Of a stretch of 64,000 nucleotides of DNA, positions 24,875 through 32,305 are shown one piece after another. Under the pieces are notes generated by a model that searched no databases, was not told where the DNA came from, and saw only the letters and a program-made list of their open reading frames with translations. The DNA is taken from positions 2,502,944-2,566,943 of the forward strand of contig CP141729.1 of the NCBI GenBank assembly GCA_035621215.1, read 5' to 3'. Position 1 is the stretch's first letter. Every line of letters starts with the position of its first letter. The position numbers were made by a program, and so were the translations under genes. Source of the stretch: Oscillospiraceae bacterium MB08-C2-2 (lineage in GTDB: Bacteria; Bacillota; Clostridia; Oscillospirales; Ruminococcaceae).

Positions 24875-26197
24875 ATGGAACGCATTTTGGGAACACCGCC
24901 GCAGGCAATGGATCTTGCTCAGCTTAAAGGGTTGGGTGGTGAAAATGCTAATAATATCTGCATAAGCGGAATCATCTACAGCATCAAGGATATGGGCGGC
25001 TTTTATTTTATACAGCTTCGCACCGGGGGCTTCTTTATCCAGTGCACGCTGGATAAAGAACAGGGCATAGAGCCCCTGCGGCCCGAAAGTGCTGTGAAGC
25101 TTGTTGGGGATAAACGAGAGGATGCAAGAGCCCCACACGGCTTTGAAATCGCCATCAAAAGTGTGGGGGTGCTTTCCTGCCCCAAAGAAGAGCTCCCCTT
25201 TGTGATCACCAAGCGCAAGTTGGATATCAGCTTGGAAAAGCAGCTCAAATACAGGCTTGCTGCTTTGCGCCACCGGCACAGCCTTGCAGTGTTTAAGCTG
25301 CAAGAAGGTCTGGTTCGAGGGTTCCGTGATTTCTTGACCAGCGGTGGCTTTACTGAAATTTTTTCGCCCAAAATTGTGGCTGGCAGTGCCGAGGGCGGCG
25401 CCAATGTGTTCAAGATGAACTATTTTGGCCGCACAGCCTTTCTTGCTCAAAGCCCGCAGTTTTACAAGCAGATGATGGTGCCCGTTTACGGCAGAGTGTT
25501 TGAGATCGGCCCTGTGTTCCGGGCAGAAAAGCACGATACAGTCCGCCATCTTAACGAATATGTCAGTGTGGATTTGGAAATAGGTTTTATTGAGAGCTTT
25601 TATGATATACTCCAAATGGAGACCGCTATGCTCCGCCACTGCTTTGCTTATCTGAAAGAGCATTGTGCCGGTACTCTGGAGACCTTGGGGCTGGAGCTTC
25701 CCACTGTGGATGAAATCCCTATGCTGGGCTTCCGGGAGGCCAAGGAGCTGGTATCCGCCCGCTACAACCGCCGCATAAAAGACCCCTTTGATCTGGAGCC
25801 GGAGGAAGAAAAGCTCATTGGCCAGATGGTTCTGGAAGATACCGGCAGTGACTTTGTTTTTGTCACCCATTACCCCGAGAAAAAGCGTCCCTTTTATGCC
25901 AAGGATGACCCGGCTGATCCCCGCTACACCCTCAGCTTTGATCTGCTTTACAAGGGCATGGAGATCACCACCGGCGGCCAGCGTATCCACGACTACGACG
26001 AGCAGGTGGAAAAAATGCAGCGCAAGGGTCTTGACCCGGCCGAGTTTGAGAGCTTCCTGATGCTCCACAAATATGGTGCACCGCCCCATGGCGGCATGGG
26101 CATGGGCTTGGAGCGGCTTTGCATGAAGCTGCTGGGGCAGGATAACATCCGGCATTCCTCTCTGTTCCCCCGGGATACCAGCAGGCTGGAACCCTAA
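24875..26197 (+). CDS. aspS: Aspartate--tRNA(Asp/Asn) ligase, archaeal-type (non-discriminating AspRS, AspS2)
   Basis: 440 residues, much shorter than bacterial-type AspRS (about 590) because the GAD insertion is absent; this is the archaeal-like form. An N-terminal OB-fold anticodon-binding domain (ICISGIIYSIKDMGGFYFIQLRT) is followed by the class II catalytic core: motif 2 around FRAEKHDTVRHLNEY (near 218), SVDLEIGFIE, and motif 3 GGMGMGLERLCMKLL (near 405). Such enzymes charge both tRNA-Asp and tRNA-Asn with Asp; GatCAB downstream then amidates Asp-tRNA-Asn. AsnRS is the alternative for a protein of this size, but the gat genes and the T-box context favour AspRS. Confidence 0.85.
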   Translation: MERILGTPPQAMDLAQLKGLGGENANNICISGIIYSIKDMGGFYFIQLRTGGFFIQCTLDKEQGIEPLRPESAVKLVGDKREDARAPHGFEIAIKSVGVLSCPKEELPFVITKRKLDISLEKQLKYRLAALRHRHSLAVFKLQEGLVRGFRDFLTSGGFTEIFSPKIVAGSAEGGANVFKMNYFGRTAFLAQSPQFYKQMMVPVYGRVFEIGPVFRAEKHDTVRHLNEYVSVDLEIGFIESFYDILQMETAMLRHCFAYLKEHCAGTLETLGLELPTVDEIPMLGFREAKELVSARYNRRIKDPFDLEPEEEKLIGQMVLEDTGSDFVFVTHYPEKKRPFYAKDDPADPRYTLSFDLLYKGMEITTGGQRIHDYDEQVEKMQRKGLDPAEFESFLMLHKYGAPPHGGMGMGLERLCMKLLGQDNIRHSSLFPRDTSRLEP

Positions 26198-26204
26198 TTT
26201 TTAC

Positions 26205-26325
26205 CAAACGCTTTATGCGTTTGGTATCATGGGGGGCATCCAATGCCCCCCATGAGCCCCCCCGGTTTCGCCCCGATCGCCGGGGCGAGTTAAGGAAATC
26301 TACGGCGAAATAAATTCGCCTGCGA
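26205..26325 (-). repeat. Dispersed hairpin-mosaic repeat, copy B
   Basis: Hairpins in series: ACCAAACGC/GCGTTTGGT, the 25-bp near-palindrome at 26229-26253, CGCCCCG/CGGGGCG and GGCGAA/TTCGCC. Read on the minus strand it aligns with 14160-14270. It lies between aspS and gatC with no T-run, so it may stabilise or process the operon mRNA rather than end it. Confidence 0.6.
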
Positions 26326-26396
26326 AGTATTACTGAAAAATACGGTTAAAACCCCTTTTTAGAATTTTTTGTAGCCTCGAAAGGAGGATTTAGATC

Positions 26397-26684
26397 ATGG
26401 TTATTGATAAAGAACTGATGAACTATTTGCAGGAGCTTTCCCGCCTTGAGCTTTCGGCCGAAGAGCTGGAGGAGGCAGGGGAGGAGCTTTCCAAGATACT
26501 GGGGTATATGTCCAAGCTGGAAGAGCTGGATACCGGGGATGCGCCCGAGCTTTCCCACCCCTTCGGCAACACCAACTGCCTCCGGGAGGATGTGGTAACC
26601 CCCTCCTTTGACCGGGAAAAAATTCTGGCCAACGCCCCCGGCAGCAGCGGCGAATATTTCAGAGCACCCAAAACGGTGGAATAA
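26397..26684 (+). CDS. gatC: Asp/Glu-tRNA amidotransferase subunit C
   Basis: 95 residues, normal GatC length, with AAAGGAGG before the ATG. The features MNYLQELSRLELSAEELEEAGEELSKILGYMSKLEELDT and the C-terminal LREDVVTPSFDREKILANAP ... EYFRAPKTVE are the family pattern. GatC is a small belt protein that wraps the GatA-GatB interface and is needed for complex folding. It is followed by gatA after 14 bp. The complex turns misacylated Asp-tRNA-Asn or Glu-tRNA-Gln into the amide form with ATP and glutamine. Confidence 0.93.
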   Translation: MVIDKELMNYLQELSRLELSAEELEEAGEELSKILGYMSKLEELDTGDAPELSHPFGNTNCLREDVVTPSFDREKILANAPGSSGEYFRAPKTVE

Positions 26685-26698
26685 AGGAGGAGAGCACA

Positions 26699-28168
26699 GT
26701 GAAGGAAATTCTTTCGATGACAGCACTGGAAATGGCGCAGGCGATCCATGCCAAAGAGCTTTCCAGCCCCGAGGCCACACAGGCGGTGCTGGATGCTATA
26801 AAGGCAAAAGACAGCTCCATCGGTGCCTATAGGGCAGTGATGGAGGAACAGGCTATACAGCGTGCCCGGCAGGTGCAGGAACAGATTGAAAAAGGCGAGA
26901 GCCTTTCCCCGCTGGCCGGTGTGCCGGTGGCGGTGAAGGATAACATATCCACCCAAGGGGTTGCCACCACCTGTTCCTCCCGTATGCTGGAAAACTATAA
27001 GCCTATCTACAACGCGGGCGTGGTGGAAAAATTAGAGCAGGCGGGGGCTGTTATTGTCGGCAAGCTGAACATGGATGAGTTTGCCATGGGCGGCTCCTGT
27101 GAGACCTCCTTCTTCGGGCCCACCCGCAACCCATGGAACACCGACTGTGTTCCCGGCGGCTCCTCCGGCGGTGCGGCAGCGGCTGTGGCGGCCAGAGAGG
27201 CGGTTTATACCCTTGGCAGCGATACCGGCGGTTCCATCCGCCAGCCCTGCTCCTTCTGCGGTACCACCGGCATCAAGCCTACCTACGGCAGTGTTTCCCG
27301 GTATGGCCTCATTGCCTATGCTTCCTCGCTGGATCAGATCGGCCCCATCGGCCGTGATGTAAAGGACTGCGCCGCCGCCCTTTCAGTGATCTCCGGCCAC
27401 GATAAACGGGATAGCACCTCCATTATCCAAAAGCCCTTTGATTTTTCACAGGCCTGCGGCAGCATAAAGGGCATGTGCATCGCCCTGCCTCGTGAATATT
27501 TTGCCGACGGCGTTGACCCCGATGTGGCAAAATCCGTGCTGGATGCGGCCAAAACCTTTGAGCGTCTGGGCGCTGTGGTGGAGGAGTGCAGTATCCGCCT
27601 TTCGGAATACGCAGTCCCCGCCTATTACATTATTGCCTGTGCCGAGGCCAGTTCCAACCTTTCCCGGTATGACGGCATCAAATACGGCTTCCGGGCAGAG
27701 GGTGAGCTGAATCTGGCGGAGCTTTACACCAAATCCCGCACACAGGGCTTTGGCCCCGAGGTTCGGCGGCGCATTATGCTGGGCTCCTTTGTGCTTTCCT
27801 CCGGTTACTTTGATGCTTACTACAAAAAAGCACTCAAGGTGCGGGGGCTGATCAAGCAGGAGCTGGATGGCCTGCTGGAAAAATACGACATGATTTTGGC
27901 TCCGGTTGCTCCTACAACCGCTTACCCCATCGGCCAGAATATTGATGATCCCCTGAAAATGTACATGGGCGATATATTCACCGTTTCGGTAAACTTGGCG
28001 GGCATCCCCTCTGTGGCACTGCCCTGCGGCTTTGATGGGGCAGGGATGCCGGTGGGCATGCAGTTGATCGGCAAAGCCTTTTCGGAGCCCACACTGGTCA
28101 AGGCAGGTATCGCTTGGCAGGAGGCTACGGATTTTCACACCAAAGCCCCTGAAAGGAGTGACGGATAA
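26699..28168 (+). CDS. gatA: Asp/Glu-tRNA amidotransferase subunit A
   Basis: 489 residues, GTG start with AAAGGAGG. The amidase-signature fold is complete: catalytic Lys in PVAVKDNIS (near 79), the cis-Ser in PGGSSGGAAAAVA (near 153) and the nucleophile Ser in SDTGGSIRQPCSFCG (near 177). It hydrolyses glutamine and passes ammonia through a tunnel to GatB. The stop codon overlaps the gatB ATG (TAATG), so the two subunits are made in step. Length and motifs match GatA rather than a stand-alone amidase. Confidence 0.96.
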   Translation: MKEILSMTALEMAQAIHAKELSSPEATQAVLDAIKAKDSSIGAYRAVMEEQAIQRARQVQEQIEKGESLSPLAGVPVAVKDNISTQGVATTCSSRMLENYKPIYNAGVVEKLEQAGAVIVGKLNMDEFAMGGSCETSFFGPTRNPWNTDCVPGGSSGGAAAAVAAREAVYTLGSDTGGSIRQPCSFCGTTGIKPTYGSVSRYGLIAYASSLDQIGPIGRDVKDCAAALSVISGHDKRDSTSIIQKPFDFSQACGSIKGMCIALPREYFADGVDPDVAKSVLDAAKTFERLGAVVEECSIRLSEYAVPAYYIIACAEASSNLSRYDGIKYGFRAEGELNLAELYTKSRTQGFGPEVRRRIMLGSFVLSSGYFDAYYKKALKVRGLIKQELDGLLEKYDMILAPVAPTTAYPIGQNIDDPLKMYMGDIFTVSVNLAGIPSVALPCGFDGAGMPVGMQLIGKAFSEPTLVKAGIAWQEATDFHTKAPERSDG

Positions 28169-29598
28169 TGACAGCATATGAAATTGTAGTGGGTCTGGAA
28201 GTGCACGTTGAGCTTGCCACGGCCTCCAAAATATTCTGCGGATGCACCACCGAGTTTGGCGGCGACCCGAACACCCATGTGTGCCCGGTCTGTACCGGTA
28301 TGCCCGGTGTATTGCCGGTGCTCAACAAAAAGGTGCTGGAATTTGCCATACGGGTCGGCCTTGCGCTGGATTGCGCCATCACCCGGTACGGCAAGTTTGA
28401 CCGTAAAAACTATTTTTACCCCGATCTTCCCAAGGCTTACCAGACCTCCCAGCTGTTTTTGCCCATCTGCACCGAGGGCTTTCTGGATATTGCAACCGAG
28501 AGCGGTTCCAAGCGCATTGGCATCCATGAAATCCACATGGAGGAGGATGCAGGCAAGCTGATTCACGACCCGTGGGAAGACTGCACTCACATCGATTACA
28601 ACCGCTGCGGCGTGCCGCTGATTGAGATTGTTTCCGAGCCGGATTTCCGCAGTGGGGAAGAAGTTGTGGCTTATCTGGAGCGGCTGCGGGAGCTTCTGCT
28701 TTACATCGGTGTTTCCGACTGCAAAATGCAGGAGGGCTCCATGCGGGCGGATATCAACCTTTCGGTGCGCCCTGTGGGTTCCCAGCAGCTGGGCACCCGC
28801 ACCGAGATGAAAAACATGAACTCCCTTAAAATGATTCAGCGGGCGGTAGAATGCGAAGCCCAGCGCCAGATTGAGCTGATTGAAGCAGGCGGCAAGGTGG
28901 TGCAGGAAACCCGCCGCTGGGATGATAACAAGGACAGCAGCTTTGCCATGCGCTCCAAGGAAAATGCGCAGGATTACCGCTATTTCCCTGAGCCCGATCT
29001 TCTGCCTATGAGCATATCCGAGGAATGGATTGCCGAAATTGCCCGGGAAATGCCGGAGTTCGCCCACCAGAAGCGGGAGCGTTTTATTTCTCAGTTTGAG
29101 ATCAGCGATTACGATGCCCAAATGATCACCTCCGAAAAGCCTCTGTGTGATCTTTTTGAGCGTCTGGTGCAGGAAACCAGCCAGCCCAAGGAATCCGCCA
29201 ACTTGATTATCGGCGAGATCATGCGCCTGCTCAACAAAACAGGCCAAACCGCCGAGGAGCTGCGCATTGATCCTCTCAAGCTGGCCAAGGCCATGGAGGC
29301 GGTGCTGGGCGGTTTCATCAACCGCAACGGTTATAAAGAAGTGATTGAGGCTGTTTTCACCACCGATGCTGACCCGCTGGTCTATATCCAGCAAAAAGGT
29401 CTGGCCATGATCGGCGATGAAGAACAGATTAAAACCGCTGTTATGCAGGCTTTGGAGCTAAACCCCAAATCGGTGGAGGATTATGCCGCAGGCAAAGAAA
29501 AAGCCTTTGGCTTTTTGGTGGGCCAGATTATGCGTGTTTTAAAAGGAAAGGCAGACCCCCAAATTGTCAACCGAATCCTCAAAGAAATGCTTCCCTGA
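28168..29598 (+). CDS. gatB: Asp/Glu-tRNA amidotransferase subunit B
   Basis: 476 residues, normal length. The N-terminal cradle domain begins EIVVGLEVHVELATASKIFCGC and has the Cys pairs CGC and CPVCTG expected for the zinc site, then FDRKNYFYPDLPKAYQTSQ and IHEIHMEEDAGKL, which bind ATP and the 3' end of tRNA. The helical and tail (YqeY-like) domains end GFLVGQIMRVLKGKADPQIVNRILKEML. GatB phosphorylates the misacylated residue and accepts ammonia from GatA. It is the last gene of the T-box operon; a strong terminator follows. Confidence 0.96.
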   Translation: MTAYEIVVGLEVHVELATASKIFCGCTTEFGGDPNTHVCPVCTGMPGVLPVLNKKVLEFAIRVGLALDCAITRYGKFDRKNYFYPDLPKAYQTSQLFLPICTEGFLDIATESGSKRIGIHEIHMEEDAGKLIHDPWEDCTHIDYNRCGVPLIEIVSEPDFRSGEEVVAYLERLRELLLYIGVSDCKMQEGSMRADINLSVRPVGSQQLGTRTEMKNMNSLKMIQRAVECEAQRQIELIEAGGKVVQETRRWDDNKDSSFAMRSKENAQDYRYFPEPDLLPMSISEEWIAEIAREMPEFAHQKRERFISQFEISDYDAQMITSEKPLCDLFERLVQETSQPKESANLIIGEIMRLLNKTGQTAEELRIDPLKLAKAMEAVLGGFINRNGYKEVIEAVFTTDADPLVYIQQKGLAMIGDEEQIKTAVMQALELNPKSVEDYAAGKEKAFGFLVGQIMRVLKGKADPQIVNRILKEMLP

Positions 29599-29644
29599 TT
29601 CGCTTATTAAACGGACTGCGGTATAAAATAAAAACGAATCCAAT

Positions 29645-29694
29645 AAACAGGAACAGGATGCCCTCAGTTTTGAGAGTATCCTGTTCCTGTTTTA
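29645..29694. terminator. Terminator between converging gatB and ptb
   Basis: ACAGGAACAGGAT pairs perfectly with ATCCTGTTCCTGT, followed by TTTT; it can act on both strands. Confidence 0.85.
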
Positions 29695-29728
29695 GGTATA
29701 TATTAGAAAAAGTAGAGGGGGGCTAGAT

Positions 29729-30634
29729 TTATTCGGCCGACATTGCGGCACTGAGAGCAATGGCAAGGTATTTTTCTTCGGCTGTAGCACCACGGGAAGT
29801 GAGTATAATGGGGCAGCTGGCACCCATAACAACTCCGGCCATTTTGGCGCCAAAGGTGCATGTCAGCATTTTACCCATAATGTTGCCGGCATGAATGTTG
29901 GGTGCAACCAGAATATCAACATCGCCTGCGGTTTCTCCTTTATAGCCCTTGGCTTTGGCTATTTCTGCACTAACAGCACAGTCATAAGAGATGGGGCCAT
30001 CCACTATGCAGTTTTCAATTTCGCCGCGGCGGTTCATTTGGGCAAGTGCATCCGCTTCAACCGTCTCGGGCATTTTGGGGTTAATTGTTTCTACACAAGC
30101 AAGAACACCCACCTTAGGGCATGTATAGCCCAGGCGCAAAAAGGCTTCAACTGTGTTATCGATGATCAGCTTTTTTTGCTCAAGGGTAGGATAAGGAACC
30201 ATTCCTCCATCCACAGCTGCAAGCAGCTTGTGATAGCCTTTTGTTTCAAATACGGAAAAAAGGGAAAGCAGGGGGGATTTTGCCAGCCCATTTTCCTTAT
30301 TTACAACCGCTTTCAGGAAAGCACCAGTATCAATAAAGCCTTTCATGAGAAAATCGGCTTTGCCTTGCTTGATCAGGCTCACCGCTATAACCGCTGCGGA
30401 TGCGGTATCGGAATCATAAATATCCGATTCATCGATGGTCTCGCCCATATGCGAAAGTATTTCAAGAATTTTTTTCTTATCCCCAACAAGCAGCGGAAGC
30501 GCAATTTGTTCTCTGCGAGCACGCAGAACAGCTTCAAGGGTATGCTCGTCAGCAGCGGCGGCAACGGCCATCCGCTTAGGGCTGGTGGAGCCTTTTGTTT
30601 TTTCCACAATCTGATCAAAACTTGTGTAAACCAT
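29729..30634 (-). CDS. ptb: Phosphate butyryltransferase-family acyl-CoA:phosphate acyltransferase
   Basis: 301 residues from the ATG at 30634, which has AAAGG ten bases upstream and aligns with the usual Ptb start; an ATG nine bases earlier is too close to that site. Family landmarks are KADFLMKGFIDTGAFLKAVVNKE, DGGMVPYPTLEQK, ETINPKMPETVEADAL, GPISYDCAVS and NIHAGNIMGKMLTC. It swaps CoA for phosphate on an acyl-CoA to give acyl-phosphate. Although named for butyryl-CoA, Ptb enzymes accept branched and aryl acyl groups. It is the last gene of iorA-iorB-buk-ptb, which suggests arylacetyl- or branched acyl-CoA as the in vivo substrate (inference). Confidence 0.88.
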   Translation of the reverse strand: MVYTSFDQIVEKTKGSTSPKRMAVAAAADEHTLEAVLRARREQIALPLLVGDKKKILEILSHMGETIDESDIYDSDTASAAVIAVSLIKQGKADFLMKGFIDTGAFLKAVVNKENGLAKSPLLSLFSVFETKGYHKLLAAVDGGMVPYPTLEQKKLIIDNTVEAFLRLGYTCPKVGVLACVETINPKMPETVEADALAQMNRRGEIENCIVDGPISYDCAVSAEIAKAKGYKGETAGDVDILVAPNIHAGNIMGKMLTCTFGAKMAGVVMGASCPIILTSRGATAEEKYLAIALSAAMSAE

Positions 30635-30649
30635 TTGTCTCATACCTTT

Positions 30650-31714
30650 CTAAGCGATCGTAAAGATATGCGCTTTCTCTTTACCCTCAAGGACACGCAA
30701 TCCCCCAAGGGCCAATGCCTCCATTTCGTTCTCGCCCGGATAGGCGAGCACCGGCGCAATAAAGGAGACCCGCTTGGTTATGGCATCAAAGATATATTCG
30801 GAATTGGCAATTCCGCCGGTCAGGATAATGGCCTCCACATCGCCATTGGCGGTGGGTGCAAGCTTAGCAATGTTCTTGGCAATGTTCAGCACAAGAGCAT
30901 CGTATACCAGCTTCACTTTCTCATCGCCTTCTTCAATGCGGTGTTCCACTTCTCTGGTATCGGTTGTGCCAAAGTATGCCTTTATGCCTGCCTGGCTCTT
31001 GACCAGCTTCATCATGGATTCCTGTGTATGCTCGCCAGAAAAGGCGAGGCGTATCACATCAAACATGGGCAGGCCGCCGGCACGTTCCGGTGAAAAGGGG
31101 CCTTCTTCATCGCTGATCATGTCGATGATTCTGCCCTTGTGGTGCAGGCTGAGGGTGATTCCGCCGCCAAGGTGGGCAACAATCAGGGAACAATCGTTAT
31201 AATGCTTGCCGTGCTTTTCGGCATAACGCATAGCCATAGCACGCATGTTCAGATTGTGCCCAAGGCCCTTACGGCTCATTTCGGGCATACCGGTAATTTT
31301 AGCAACGGGTAAAAGCTCATCCACAGTCACGCCGTCATAAATATAAGCAGGTATGTTCCTTTCCACACTGATGGCCCGTGCAATGACCGCCCCCAGATTG
31401 GATGCATGCACATTGTAGGTGGTGCGCATATATTCAACCATTGCTTCGTTGACCTCATATGCTCCGGCTTTGATGGGCGGGAGCATGCCGCCGCGTGAAA
31501 TAACGGCGGTAAGGGTGTTGATGTCGACCGCATATTTTTCAAGGGTCTGATAAATCAGACCACGCCTGAATTCATACTGATCGGTTACCTTAGCAAAGCA
31601 GGAGAGATCATCGGTTCTATGCTCAATATTTTCAACAAATATAAGCTTGGTATCTTCATAGACAGCAATCTTAGTGGAAGTTGAACCCGGATTGAGGATA
31701 AGCATTTTTTGCAT
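30650..31714 (-). CDS. buk: Butyrate kinase-family acyl kinase
   Basis: 354 residues, normal for Buk. ASKHA-fold motifs: LILNPGSTSTKIAVYED at the N-terminus (phosphate 1), SRGGMLPPIKAGAYEVN, GHNLNMRAMAMRYAE, IVAHLGGGITLSLHHKGR (phosphate 2 and adenosine region) and AIILTGGIANSEYIFD near the C-terminus. It transfers phosphate from an acyl-phosphate to ADP, yielding ATP and a free acid. AGGAGG precedes the ATG, 11 bp from the end of iorB. Coupled with Ptb it makes this operon energy-conserving by substrate-level phosphorylation. The terminal enoyl/crotonyl genes of the butyrate pathway are not present here. Confidence 0.9.
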   Translation of the reverse strand: MQKMLILNPGSTSTKIAVYEDTKLIFVENIEHRTDDLSCFAKVTDQYEFRRGLIYQTLEKYAVDINTLTAVISRGGMLPPIKAGAYEVNEAMVEYMRTTYNVHASNLGAVIARAISVERNIPAYIYDGVTVDELLPVAKITGMPEMSRKGLGHNLNMRAMAMRYAEKHGKHYNDCSLIVAHLGGGITLSLHHKGRIIDMISDEEGPFSPERAGGLPMFDVIRLAFSGEHTQESMMKLVKSQAGIKAYFGTTDTREVEHRIEEGDEKVKLVYDALVLNIAKNIAKLAPTANGDVEAIILTGGIANSEYIFDAITKRVSFIAPVLAYPGENEMEALALGGLRVLEGKEKAHIFTIA

Positions 31715-31725
31715 TGTTTGTCCTC

Positions 31726-32304
31726 CTATTCCACAGCCGCCATACCAGCCGCGAATGCTTTTTTATTGAGCTCAACAAACTTGGGCTTCATGCAGGCGGC
31801 AATGGCGTTATCCCAATAGAGGGCTTCCAGACCCATTAGTTTGACTAGAGCGCCCAGCATAACAATGTTCATGCTTTTTTCATTGCCCAGTTCCAACGCG
31901 ATTGCGCTGGCATCGACCACCTTGGTTTTGACCGCAGCGTCCACCCGATCCAATATATCCATAGGGTATTCCTGCTTACCTGATAAGGTGGTGGCAGTGG
32001 GGATCATGCAGCTGTTGACTACGGCGACACCCTGAGGGCGCAGCTGATAAAGGTAGCGCATGGTTTCCATTGCTTCGAAAGAAACAAGAATATCTGCACT
32101 GCCTTTGCCAATGATGGGGGAGTAAACCTTTTTACCGAAACGCACTTGCGTGACAACGCTTCCCCCACGCTGGGACATACCGTGTATTTCACTCATTTTA
32201 ACATCGTAGCCGCTCTCAACAAGCGCATAGGATAGAATCTTGCTGGCCAGTATGGTTCCTTGGCCGCCAACACCGCAAAGCAGGATATTTTTGTTTTCGC
32301 ACAT
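31726..32304 (-). CDS. iorB: Indolepyruvate:ferredoxin oxidoreductase beta subunit
   Basis: 192 residues from the ATG at 32304 with GGGAGGAAAA upstream. It has the gamma-domain signature of 2-oxoacid:ferredoxin oxidoreductases: NILLCGVGGQGTILASKIL, EIHGMSQRGGSVVTQVRFG and PIIGKGSADILVSFEAMETMRYL. It forms a complex with IorA to oxidise aryl pyruvates (indole-, phenyl-, hydroxyphenylpyruvate) to the arylacetyl-CoA, with reduction of ferredoxin and release of CO2. The gene starts one base after the iorA stop codon, so translation is coupled. Branched-chain 2-oxoacids are an alternative substrate class. Confidence 0.92.
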   Translation of the reverse strand: MCENKNILLCGVGGQGTILASKILSYALVESGYDVKMSEIHGMSQRGGSVVTQVRFGKKVYSPIIGKGSADILVSFEAMETMRYLYQLRPQGVAVVNSCMIPTATTLSGKQEYPMDILDRVDAAVKTKVVDASAIALELGNEKSMNIVMLGALVKLMGLEALYWDNAIAACMKPKFVELNKKAFAAGMAAVE

Positions 32305-32305
32305 A

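Noticed and set aside
24821-26155. 444-codon open frame antisense to aspS
   Set aside because: Shadow of a strongly conserved synthetase gene; no family features and no start signal.
28135-29394. 419-codon open frame antisense to gatB
   Set aside because: Shadow frame; gatB on the other strand is unambiguous.
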